From Planctomycetota bacterium (GTDB taxonomy: Bacteria; Planctomycetota; MHYJ01; WSZJ01; JACPWG01): a DNA stretch of 64,000 nt. Positions within the stretch are counted from its first letter, which is position 1; every line of letters starts with the position of its first letter. The stretch covers positions 41,221 to 105,220 of the forward strand of contig JACPWG010000066.1 in NCBI GenBank assembly GCA_016197205.1. Direction: 5' to 3'. This document shows, piece by piece, positions 21,401 to 29,600 of the stretch. The translations under genes were made by a program, and so were the position numbers. Under the pieces are notes generated by a model. The model did not search any database, was not told where the DNA came from, and saw nothing but the letters and a program-made list of their open reading frames with translations.

Positions 21401-22178
21401 CGAAGTGCCCGCGTACCGCGAGGAAATGATCGGCTTCTTCGAGCACCTGGGCTCGTTTTTCCTCGTCAACGCCTTCCTCGCGTTCGTGAATTTCGCAACC
21501 GGGAGTGACTCTCTTTGGTTCCTGTGGTCGGTGGGCCCCTGGGGCGTGGGCGTGCTTTTCCACTTGCAAGCGATCCTCCTGAAGGCCGTCGAGTTGAGAC
21601 TGCTGCCGTCGAAGGAGGCGAACGCCGCCGCGGTCGCGGCGATGCCCGGCGGGCAGCCTGTTCCCCCTGCCGCTTGGCCGGGCGAACCCATCCCCGCCGC
21701 CTCCGGAAGCCCCGTCCACGCCCCGGCCGACGCACCCGCGCCGGTCGCACGCCCCCGCCTCTCTTTCTTCTCCTACGTCGGCTGTCTGTCTCTGCTCGTC
21801 GGTCTCCCGCTCCTCCTCTCGCTGGCCGGGCTCACGATCGGTTGGATCGCCCTGCACATTCCCGCCTTTCGCGATCACATTCACGGCGGCCAGGGCGTGG
21901 ATGTTCAGCGGCAAGTCCTCGAGCCGTTGATCGGGACTTGCATCCTCTCGTTCGCATTTTCCCTCTGGCTCCTTTTCCTTCACCGCGTCGGAAGCTGGTC
22001 GTTCGCTTCAGCGCCCGGCCGGCTGCGCGGCTTCTTCCCGATTCGCTGGAGCGGTCGCGTCGGCCTCTGCCTCCTGGTGCTTTCGCTTGGGCTGGGCATC
22101 TCGCTGTTCGGCACGCCCGAGGCGCGCCCGATGTTCCAGGCTGTGTTCGAGGCGGTGCGCTCAGGAACGCACCGCTAG
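18495..22178 (+). CDS. Zinc-ribbon Ser/Thr protein kinase with multi-pass C-terminus and two 2TM domains
   Basis: 1227 aa. The N-terminus is a small zinc ribbon ('CPHCRETF' and 'CPSCGHMI'). The kinase domain (about 93-345) looks active: glycine loop GRGGMG (residue 102), Lys124 in VALK, HRDIKPEN (His215), DFG (Asp235) and 'GTLEYMAPEQ'. A long Ala/Pro-rich linker includes PPVPPVPP runs. The C-terminal half is membrane-embedded: several helices from about residue 620, then two copies of a 2TM-type domain at about 895-955 and 981-1040 (FLGHLGSYLIVVSG / FFEHLGSFFLVNAF, each ending in 'PWG.G..FHL'), then about four more hydrophobic helices. A GGAAGGGG ribosome-binding site precedes the ATG. Its stop codon TAG lies inside the left end of a MITE-like repeat. 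Confidence 0.92.
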   Translation: MQVRCPHCRETFQLSGPQLERQVACPSCGHMIDRGKIETLTYDETPAPRPEAPAAAGADRSPMALSPGIFDSAIRTQEYLKQDLPLDPGMLVGPYRVLEFIGRGGMGAVYKALQPNLDRVVALKVLPYSLARDPDFVTRFNREAKTLANLNHPNIVAIYDMGHDAGVYYFVMEYVDGVTLRHVLRERKLSGLEALKIVPQLCDALEYAHVEGVIHRDIKPENILVDRKGRIRIADFGLARIVKGDQAVDPVTRTNMIMGTLEYMAPEQRESAKTVDHRADIYSLGVVLYEMLTGELPVGRWDPPSRRSKVDLRVDDVVARSLERDPARRYQRAGHLATDIHALSPSSVLPAGAPREAAAALAAWFGSRLGAEGFQSLGALDLPRLRVEAAFQRAEPAVAASGEAPAAPAASRCVAVLAWPVDRRLDPVNLRSALREGAEGLAGRLAAGACAKAGAGTGTVGSKLPALSTFVVLAAEPLPAGFTMEALSAAPAAKPVPGAAPAAPAIAALLVDLASGEVLRVGADLDAAPRARAFLDDLDRQVRAFLLERSRPAAAAPPPPPPAPSPAPAPVQPPQVNTLWPVPPVPPVPPPPPARGPAAGAAMPAAFEPPTAELAPAPEALKARWFGLLSFLLPSAALFLFEHGRGQDTAATAFGGIFGAVALLKGRKTLRVLRVRRLGGLEPAVAGMALASFFPLLWLLAQVVDAPDQTLWLREAAGVSVLCWAAMLGHLLFVPLARYPSLGDLRPAQNKILWTFLLLVSLQVPVLGWFVSAPRFISNLVDNWSALPPWTLLVCFPVSAAYWFFVVKRRSVTDLVDLLAGADAATPRGANGAPVAFPTSGAVAPFPAPPVPPVPPLPPVVRRLGAAPALGRAPAPTRAGVDPKLFQPQKALLEFLGHLGSYLIVVSGLLVLNLVTSPRHLWVVWVAGPWGLGLAFHLSGLCSSLVRARYSRAPGAPPFTWQHGTPRPFEVPAYREEMIGFFEHLGSFFLVNAFLAFVNFATGSDSLWFLWSVGPWGVGVLFHLQAILLKAVELRLLPSKEANAAAVAAMPGGQPVPPAAWPGEPIPAASGSPVHAPADAPAPVARPRLSFFSYVGCLSLLVGLPLLLSLAGLTIGWIALHIPAFRDHIHGGQGVDVQRQVLEPLIGTCILSFAFSLWLLFLHRVGSWSFASAPGRLRGFFPIRWSGRVGLCLLVLSLGLGISLFGTPEARPMFQAVFEAVRSGTHR

Positions 22179-22348
22179 TGGCCTGTTGCCGAAGTCCAGA
22201 CACGATGCCTGGGGGCACGGGCCTCCCTCCTTCGCTCGCTCGACGCGAGCTACGGAGCGCAGGCCGGCCCGCACGAACGTCCGCACGGCGAACGACCCGC
22301 CGTGACAGAGTTGACGACTGTGTCCGAAGTTCGTCAACGGGCCACCAG
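22175..22348. mobile_element. MITE-like element, long form
   Basis: 174 bp bounded by imperfect inverted ends (CTAGTGGCCTGTTGCCG at the left; the right end matches the complement of CTGGTGGCCCGTTGACG). It shares ends and body with the element at 61081-61215 but carries about 40 extra internal bases. Its first bases include the TAG stop of the kinase gene. No coding capacity was seen. Confidence 0.65.
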
Positions 22349-22380
22349 CGGGCGAAAGTGCAGGACATGCCTGGCTTGCT

Positions 22381-22482
22381 ATTTCAAAATCCAAATTGCA
22401 AAATTTCAAATTTCAAATTTGACGGACGAACGCGAGCACGTTCGCAATTTGACTTTTGAAATTTGAAATTTGGATTTTGAAA
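22381..22482. repeat. AT-rich long imperfect hairpin
   Basis: Built from repeated words AAATTTCAAATTTC on the left arm and their complement on the right (GAAATTTGAAATTTGGATTTTG), separated by a GC-rich loop near 22421-22444. It stands out sharply from the GC-rich surroundings. Such text-like repeats occur at several spacers in this window. Confidence 0.7.
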
Positions 22483-22721
22483 TCGTCGCTCCGGCGCAGA
22501 CGTCTTCGCCTGGGGCCGCCACCGCTCCCTCCCTCCCCCCCCCGCCTCCCCGCCCTTCGAAAAAAAATCCCACCTTCTTGCAGGGGGAGCCCCTCCGCCT
22601 CCGTCTAGGAAAGCGGAAGCGCTTCCCCGGGGACGACGGTCCCCCCTCCGGCGGGCGCGGCGGTTTTCTCCGTCGCGCGATACCTGATTCGAGCAAAAGA
22701 GTTGCGAGTGGGAGCCGAATC

Positions 22722-23696
22722 ATGGATTTGCGGAAGGAATGGGATGCGCACTGGGAAAAGCTCGGTCTCGGTCTCTCGGTGGCGATGCTGGCGGGCGTGG
22801 GCGTCAACCTCTATTGCGTCCGCGGAGAGGAACCGGAGGTGGCGGACATCCAGTCGATGAAGGCCGCGGTGCAGCAGGCGCTGGCGACGAACCGCCCGCC
22901 CGCGCTGAAGGCCCCGACCGCGTTCGGGCACGCGGTCGCGCCCTGGGCCGAGGTGGCCGCCCCCGCGCCCGCGTCCGATTGGGCGATGTACTACAAGACC
23001 GAGGTCGTCGAAGTCCCCGATCCGAATACCCACGAGGACGAGCCAGAGGTCAAACTCGAGGACGTCCTCCTGCCCGCGACGGCCGCGGCGGCCGTGCAGT
23101 CGCCCTTTCACGCCTCCGTCGCCTGGGACCTGCCGCGCGGCGCGCGCGGCGTCACGGGCTTCCGCGTCGAGCGGCGCGTGGCGGCCTCGGGCCCGCGCGG
23201 CGCCGGCGCGGCGACGGCCTTCACGGAGTGCGCCTCGCTCCCGGCCGAGGCTCGTGAGCTCCAGGACGCCGACGTGCGGCCCGACACGACGTACGAGTAT
23301 CAGGTGATCACCCTAGGCAAGGCGGCGGCCGTCGGCGGCACGCCCGCCCAGGCGCGTACCCCGAACGACCTGCGCATCGAGTTCGTCGGCGGCTCCGGCG
23401 CCACGGCGCTCGTTCGGCTCCGGCTCCTGACCGCGGACGGGAAGCCGGGCGTTTCCCGGACCTTCCAGGTCGGCGTCGGCCAGGCGGTCGGCACCCGCGT
23501 GGACCAATACGTGGACGGCAAGCGCGCGAGCCTCGACTTCCGCACCGGCCTGGTCGTCGAGACGATCGGCACTTGCGAAGTGCCGCTGCCCCGGTCGGTG
23601 CGGCGCACCGGGACGCGCACCGTCCCCCAGCTCACGCTCGCCGGCCCCTCGGGGGAGAAGGTTCTTCTCCTCCCGGTCGACCCGCATGGAGTATAA
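22722..23696 (+). CDS. Membrane-anchored protein with FN3-like domain, paralogous to the anti-sigma C-terminus
   Basis: 324 aa from the ATG at 22722, which has GGAG upstream; the longer ORF would run back into the AT hairpin. A single N-terminal hydrophobic segment ('LGLGLSVAMLAGVGVNLYCV') makes it a signal-anchor or exported protein. An FN3-like unit (about 115-210, 'TTYEYQVITLG') is followed by a beta-rich part ('VRLRLLTADGK', 'TFQVGVGQAVG'). That same arrangement recurs at the C-terminus of the protein encoded at 24427-25863. No catalytic motif. It lies directly upstream of the ECF sigma/anti-sigma pair and may belong to the same surface-sensing system. Its TAA stop overlaps a TATAAT sequence. 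Confidence 0.75.
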   Translation: MDLRKEWDAHWEKLGLGLSVAMLAGVGVNLYCVRGEEPEVADIQSMKAAVQQALATNRPPALKAPTAFGHAVAPWAEVAAPAPASDWAMYYKTEVVEVPDPNTHEDEPEVKLEDVLLPATAAAAVQSPFHASVAWDLPRGARGVTGFRVERRVAASGPRGAGAATAFTECASLPAEARELQDADVRPDTTYEYQVITLGKAAAVGGTPAQARTPNDLRIEFVGGSGATALVRLRLLTADGKPGVSRTFQVGVGQAVGTRVDQYVDGKRASLDFRTGLVVETIGTCEVPLPRSVRRTGTRTVPQLTLAGPSGEKVLLLPVDPHGV

Positions 23697-23697
23697 T
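23692..23697 (+). promoter_or_regulatory. Candidate -10 element (TATAAT) before the sigma-factor gene
   Basis: An exact TATAAT in a GC-rich context, overlapping the TAA stop of the upstream gene, about 155 nt before the proposed GTG start. No good -35 hexamer was found at 16-18 nt, so this is weak. Confidence 0.25.
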
Positions 23698-23850
23698 GCG
23701 AACCGTCAGAATCGCGGCACGAATACGAACCGCCGGCCCGGTGCGGCCCTTTTCGACCTCCCTGCGCAGCCGAAAGACCACGGCGCTTGGAGGGTCGGGG
23801 GCCGGCGCCGGGCGCCGGCGTTCCCGCGGGTCGGAAGTGGGGAGCAGGCC

Positions 23851-24420
23851 GTGGAACCGGAGGATGCGGTGCTTGTCGTGCGGTCCCGGACCGGGGACCC
23901 CCAGGCCTTCGAGGCCCTCGTGCGGCGGCACGCGAACCTGGTCGGAAGCATCGCCTGCAACATCGTGAAGGACCTGGAAGCGGCCCGGGACGCGGCCCAG
24001 GAGACCTTCTTGAAGGCCCATCGCCACCTGGACCGGCTGGAGGACCCAGCGAAGTTCAAGGCCTGGATTTCCGGCATCGCGCGGACCACGAGCATCGACT
24101 GGCTTCGGAAGTCGAAGTACAAGGTGCTGTCCCTCGAGGTCCTGCGCGAGCACGGCGGCGACGTCGAAGCGCCCCCGGAGCCGGGCCTCTCGGAGAGCGG
24201 CGGGAGCGTCGAACGCGAGGAGCTGTACGAACGCGTCCTCATGGCGCTCAACTCGCTGCCCACGATTTATCGCGAAGTGATGCTGCTCAAGCATCTGAGA
24301 CGCATGTCGTACAAGTCGATCGGGGAGTTCCTGAACGTCGCCCCGGCTACCGTGGAATCCCGACTCTATCGGGCCAAGCTTCTCCTGAAAGAGCGGCTCG
24401 AGCACCTCTACCCGGAGTGA
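23851..24420 (+). CDS. ECF-type RNA polymerase sigma factor
   Basis: 189 aa from GTG 23851, chosen because it follows GGGGAG and puts the conserved region at the N-terminus; an in-frame ATG exists at 23686. Region 2: 'GDPQAFEALVRRHANLV' to 'ARDAAQETFLKAHRHLDRL', then 'KFKAWISGIARTTSIDWLRK'. Region 4: 'LNSLPTIYREVMLLKHLRRMSYKSIGEFLNVAPATVESRLYRAK' split over about residues 130-175, a clear sigma-70 region 4 HTH. It should direct RNA polymerase to a specific regulon. Only 6 nt separate it from the zf-HC2 membrane protein, a standard sigma/anti-sigma arrangement. Confidence 0.92.
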   Translation: MEPEDAVLVVRSRTGDPQAFEALVRRHANLVGSIACNIVKDLEAARDAAQETFLKAHRHLDRLEDPAKFKAWISGIARTTSIDWLRKSKYKVLSLEVLREHGGDVEAPPEPGLSESGGSVEREELYERVLMALNSLPTIYREVMLLKHLRRMSYKSIGEFLNVAPATVESRLYRAKLLLKERLEHLYPE

Positions 24421-24426
24421 CGCGTC

Positions 24427-25863
24427 ATGGCCTGTGAAGACATGGGACTCTTCCTCTCCAAGTTGGTGGACGGGGAACTGTCCCCCTCGGAGCGGACGCG
24501 CGTCGAGGACCACCTCGCGCGCTGCAACGGCTGTCGCGGGGAGCTGGAGGTCCTCTATAAGAACGACCACCTGCTTGCCGAGGCCCTGGCCGGGGCGTTC
24601 TTCCAGAACGACGTGGTCCGCGGCGTCGCCCGCGTCCTGTCCTCGGCCCCGCAGCCCGCCGCCCTTCCGGCGGCGCCGGGCCCGTCCGCCCCTCCGGAGG
24701 AGCAGGCCTCGCCCCCCGTCCAGGCCCCGCCCTCGGGCCCCTTCACGCGTCGGCTCGGCCGTCTCGCCCTTGCCGTCGGCTCCTCGCCGGCACTCGCGGC
24801 CGGCGTGCTCGCGTCCCTCGTGTGGGTGCTCGCCGACCAGTCGCGCCGCTTGGACCTCCTGACCACCGAGCTGGTCGTCGCGCTCCGGTCGCAACGCGAG
24901 GAGCTGACCCAGAGCTCCCGCCGTGCCGAGGACCTCGCGGGCCGGCTCGCGGAGCTCGCCGCCGCCATGGCGCGACCGGTGCCGGCCCTTCCCGCCGAAC
25001 CCGCCTCGACGAATCCGCCCGAGGAGCTGGCCGCCCAACCGTCCGCGGCGCCGGCCGTCGAACCCCCGGTCGCGGGTCCCGCCCAGACCCCGGACGTCGC
25101 CGCCGCGCCCGCGGTGCCGAAGGAAGAGCCGGCTGCCGCCAGTGGGAAGGACCTGGCGGTCCAGGTCGCCCGCGAAGAGGACGGCATCCGCGTCCTCTGG
25201 AACGCGCGGCCCCAGCTCCATGCGACCGGCTTCAACATCTATCGCCGGCGCGCCCCGGAGGACGCATTCTCGGGCCCCATCAACGTCAAGCCCCTTCAGT
25301 CCAGTTCGTCGGACTACTACGACCCGGACGTCGTTCCCAACGCGCGCTACCAGTACAAGGTCGTCGCCGAGACGCCGCCCTCCCAGCCCCCGGTCGAGAG
25401 CCCGCCGGTCGAGATCGAATCGCACGGCGACTTCGACATCCTCTACCTCGGCAGCATCACGGCCGCCGGCGGCGCAGCGGACGAGGTGTGGGTCCGCATT
25501 CGGCGCTTCCTGGAAGGGCGTTGGGTCGGAGCGGTCTTTTCGGTGCGGCCGGGGCAGAAGATCGGCGGCGCGGCGTACGTGTCCGCCATCGCCCATGACA
25601 TCGACTTTTCCACCCGGTACACGCTCTCGTCCATCGACTTCACGAAGCGACCGGTGTACACCCGGCGCATCCAGTCCTATCGGAAAGGACCGGACGGCAA
25701 GCTCGCGCTCGATCCGACGACGCGCAAGCCCATCCTCGAGGAACACGACCAGGTCATCGAGGAGACGACCTCGCGGCTTGTGGTCGAGGACGAGGATCGT
25801 CGTCGGCACGTCCTCTGGAAGGGGGAGCGGAAGAGGGGAACCGAGGGCGTACTGGAGGACTAG
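24427..25863 (+). CDS. zf-HC2 anti-sigma-like membrane protein with extracytoplasmic FN3-like sensor
   Basis: 478 aa. The N-terminal zf-HC2 domain has the H-x3-C-x2-C motif HLARCNGC, typical of anti-sigma factors that bind ECF sigmas. A Pro/Ala linker precedes one transmembrane helix (about 110-135, 'LAAGVLASLVWVLAD'). A short coiled coil ('LDLLTTELVVALRSQREEL') and a Pro/Ala stalk follow. The outer part (about 240-478) is an FN3-like domain ('FNIYRRRAPED', 'ARYQYKVVAE') plus a beta-rich segment resembling the product of 22722-23696. Family knowledge and adjacency suggest it holds the sigma factor at the membrane until an outside signal arrives. The C-terminal sensor module is not one I can name. 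Confidence 0.85.
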   Translation: MACEDMGLFLSKLVDGELSPSERTRVEDHLARCNGCRGELEVLYKNDHLLAEALAGAFFQNDVVRGVARVLSSAPQPAALPAAPGPSAPPEEQASPPVQAPPSGPFTRRLGRLALAVGSSPALAAGVLASLVWVLADQSRRLDLLTTELVVALRSQREELTQSSRRAEDLAGRLAELAAAMARPVPALPAEPASTNPPEELAAQPSAAPAVEPPVAGPAQTPDVAAAPAVPKEEPAAASGKDLAVQVAREEDGIRVLWNARPQLHATGFNIYRRRAPEDAFSGPINVKPLQSSSSDYYDPDVVPNARYQYKVVAETPPSQPPVESPPVEIESHGDFDILYLGSITAAGGAADEVWVRIRRFLEGRWVGAVFSVRPGQKIGGAAYVSAIAHDIDFSTRYTLSSIDFTKRPVYTRRIQSYRKGPDGKLALDPTTRKPILEEHDQVIEETTSRLVVEDEDRRRHVLWKGERKRGTEGVLED

Positions 25864-26028
25864 GGGCGGCAGGGGGTAAGCAGGCGACCGAAGGCAACTC
25901 CAATTGCCAAGCGCCAACTCCAAAGTCCAACACCAACGGCGCGCCGCGGGTCGAACTTCAGGCCGCGTGGTGGGCAAGCACGCGCCCTCGGGGATCTTCA
26001 TCCTCGCACCCGACGCGCGCCGCCAGAA

Positions 26029-26058
26029 CACGGAACCGCGACCGTGAGGGAGCGGTCT
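26029..26058 (+). repeat. Dispersed imperfect palindrome, copy 3
   Basis: Identical to the 11661-11690 copy over essentially its whole length. Confidence 0.7.
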
Positions 26059-26334
26059 CAGGGCGTTCGGGCTTCTCTTTGGGTTCATGCCTGCCGATGG
26101 CGGGGGTGAGCGGGAGCACTGCCGCTTCGCGCGTCCGTGTGAGGCCGCGGTCCTCGCGCCCTGATCGACGCGCGACCGGCCGTTGGAGTCGGGAGTTGGC
26201 GTCGGAGTCGATTGGAGTTGGACCTTGGATCCCTACTGCGCAACTTCTGAAAGTCTCCTCGAGATATTCGCGAGTCCGGACTTTCGAAACCACAGCTCTC
26301 CCAGAGCGGAGGCAGCCGTAACCAAAGCTCAACG

Positions 26335-26403
26335 AACCACAGATTTCACAGATTACACAGATTGCGACGATCTCAATCTGTGAAATCTGTGCAATCTGTG
26401 GTT
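26335..26403. repeat. ACAGATT-repeat hairpin
   Basis: Arms 26335-26364 and 26374-26403 are complementary at 28 of 30 positions around a 9-nt loop. Each arm is made of three CACAGATT-like words. No T-run follows, so it is not an obvious terminator. Confidence 0.75.
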
Positions 26404-26657
26404 TCGTTTCGGTTTCGGGCGCGAGCCTGACTTGATCCATGGAGTTGTTTCTTGACGGCGGAAGCTGCGTCCACCCGGTGCCTCCGGTCCACCCGGTCCC
26501 CCCGGTGCGGGGGTACCGCCGATTTCCTTGACTTCGCCCGCCCCCTATGGTTTGCTGTCCCCCCCCGAATTTCCCTTGGGGAGGCTCCTTTTCCGGGAGC
26601 CGCAGGGGTACGTCACGTGCCCCAGGAGGGCCGGAATCGTGCGAAGGAAGGACTGGA

Positions 26658-29600
26658 ATGCCGACACCTGATCAGATCCTGCGTTCGGTCGCCATGGTGA
26701 TCGCCTCGGACCACCGCGTAGGCAAGCGCGAACGCAAGTTTCTCGAAGGACTCCAGCAGCGGCTCGGCCTCACCACCGAGGTCGTCGAGGAAGCCATCGG
26801 GCAGGCGTTGATGGGCAAGCGGACCCTCCGGCTTCCCGCCGACAACGAATCCCAGGTCCAACTGCTGGAACTCATGATCCAGGCCGCCGCGGTGGACGGC
26901 GAGATCGACCCGAACGAGCGGAAGATCTTGGACGCAGTGGCCGGCAAGATCGGCATGCCCCGGGCCCAGCTCGAGCAGTCCATCCAGGGCGCCCTCGCGC
27001 GCGCCCTCCCCGGCACCCAGCTCCCCAAGCGGGTGGAGCCCGACAAGCGACGCTTCCTGGATCCGGCCACCGCGGCGGAGGCCCCCGCCCCCACGCCGGA
27101 GGTCCAGACGCAGCTCACCGGCCCGCGCCCTTCGGCCACGCCGCCTGCCGGGTCCCCATCGTCCGCGACCCGTCCGCCGGAGCTGCGCACGCCTCCGCCC
27201 GACCGGGCCGGGACCGCCGAGCGCATGCCGCCGCTCCGCTTGACGCGCACGCAAAAGCCCCAGGAGAACGCCCCGCACCTCTGGCGCGAAGGGGACGTGC
27301 TTTTCGGCATCTACGAAATCACCGACATCCTCGGCCAGAGCGGCGTGGGCCGGGTCTACAAGGCCAACCATCGCCTCTGGAGCCTCGACCTCGTCATCAA
27401 GAGCACCTCCCCGCAGGTCTTCGCCAAGCCGGAGGCCAAGGAGGCCTTCACGCGCGAGGTCGAGACCTGGGCCAAGCTCCCAACGCACCCCCACGTCATT
27501 TCCTGCTACTACGTGCGCCCGATCGGCAGCGCCCCCCAGGTTGTCGTGGAGTACGCGGGCACGGAGAGCCTCAGCGAGGCCATTCGCGATCGCAGCCTCT
27601 ATGAGGGAGGCGAGAAGGCCGCCCTCGGACGTATGCTCGACATCGCGACTCAGATCGCGTGGGGCGTGCAGCATGCCCACGACAACGGCATCATTCACCA
27701 GGACGTGAAGCCCGGAAACGTGATCCTCGCCGCCGACGGCACCGCCCGCGTCACGGACTTCAGCATGGCGCGCGCGACCGCCGCGGCCACGCCTGGCGGC
27801 GACTCGGCCGAAGCGGGTCCGCTGGTCGCGGCGCCGAGGGACATCCGCGCCCTGGTCGGCGGCATGTCCGCGGCCTATTGCTCGCCGGAACAGCGGCGAC
27901 GCCTGCCCCTCACGAAGGGCACCGACGCCTGGTCGTGGGCCATCACCCTGCTCGAGCTCTTCACCGGCGAGATCGCCTGGCTCGCCGGGCCCGCGGTCCC
28001 GTTGGCCCTCGAGGAATACTGGGAGTCCGGGGCGTCGCCCGATCCCGTCATTCCGCGAATGCCGGAAAAGGTGCGCGACCTCATCAAAGCCTGCTTCGCG
28101 CAGAACCCCGAGGAGCGGCCGACTCTCGCCAAGGCCGCCGAGACCCTTCGCGAGCTGTACCAGGAGGCGACCGGCAGCCCCTACCCGAGGTCCGTCGGCG
28201 TCGTGGACAAGGCCCTTGCGGAACGGATCAACAACCGCGCCCTCCTCCAGCTCGACCTCCAGCGCGAAGAGGAGGCGACCCGGATGCTCAACGAAGCCGC
28301 GAAGGCCGAGCCGGCGAGCCCTGAGGCCCTGTACAACCAAGGCATTCTGCTTTGGCGCGCGGGCCGGATGGGGGACGACGCCATCGAGTGGAAGCTCCAG
28401 CGCGCCGCGGCCACGGCGGCCGACGAGTGGCTGCCGCACTACCTGCTCGGCCTGCTCCACCTGGAGCGCCGCGACGCCGAGGCGGCCGCCAAGGCCCTGG
28501 AAACGGCCTCCACCAAGGGCGCCAACGATCCGGAAGTCCGCCAGGCCCTCGGCGCGGCCCGCGCGGGGCTCGGCAAGTGGCCGCGACTCCTGCGTGAACT
28601 CGGGGCGCAGTGCGAGGTCCGCTCGGTCGTCCTTACCGCGGATGGCCGCTGGGCCCTCGCGGGGACGACGGAAAACACGGTCCACCTCTGGGACCTCTCC
28701 ACCGGCAAGTGCGAAAAGAAGTTCGAGGGGCACCGCAAGGACGTCCTCGCCATGACCCTCAGCCCCGACGGCAAGCGCCTCCTCACCGGGAGCGAGGACG
28801 GCACGCTTCGCCTCTGGGAGATCGCGACCGGGAAGTGCGTCCGCACGTTCGAGGGGCATAGCGACAACGTGACCTCCGTCGGCATGTCGTCGGACGGCCG
28901 CTTCGCCATCTCCGGCAGCGCAGATCACAATGTCCGCGTCTGGGACCTGACCGCCGAACAGTCCCTGCAGACGCTCGAGGGGCACCAGCACCCGGTGATC
29001 GCCGTGCTCGTCCTCAAGGAAGGCAAGGTCGGCTTTTCCGCCAGCCCGGACGACACGCTGCGCAAGTGGGACCTCGCGGAAGGGAAGTGCCTCGAGACCT
29101 GGTCGCTCCAGGCCGGCACCACCGCCGTACACTTCACACCCGACGGTCGCTGGGCGCTGACCGGGACCGGCGGCGGCGAGATCCGGCTTTGGGACCTGAC
29201 CAAGGGGCAGGCCGTGCGGACCTTCGAGGGACACAACCAGAGCGTGCTCGCACTGTCGATCACGCCCGACGGCCGCTGGGCGCTCTCCGGCGGCATCGAC
29301 GAGACCCTGCGCCTCTGGGAGTGCGCGACCGGCCGCTGCCTGCGGACCTTCACGCAGAAGGGCGTGGCGTGCGTGGCCATCACCCCGGACGGCAAGCTCG
29401 GCCTCTCCGGTGAGTCGGACACCAGCCCGCAGGTTTGGAGCCTCGATGCCCAGGTCGCTGCGAAAAGCGCGTTCATCGCGGCACGGCCGCGCGCCGCGCG
29501 CGATCTTGCAGGCGAAGAGGGCGAGGCCCGCTCCGCTCTGGACGCGGCGACCCAGGCCCTTCGGAAGGGGGAGACCCAGGTCGCCGTGGCGGCGCTCCTG

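Larger units (their letters stand above)
25864..26657. other. 794-bp repeat-rich spacer
   Basis: No supported gene. Holds a text-like CCAACTCCAA stretch (about 25890-25940), the dispersed palindrome at 26029-26058, a copy of the CCGTAACCAAAG motif near 26316 and the hairpin at 26335-26403. A C-rich stretch follows, ending in AAGGAAGG just before the kinase gene. Confidence 0.55.
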
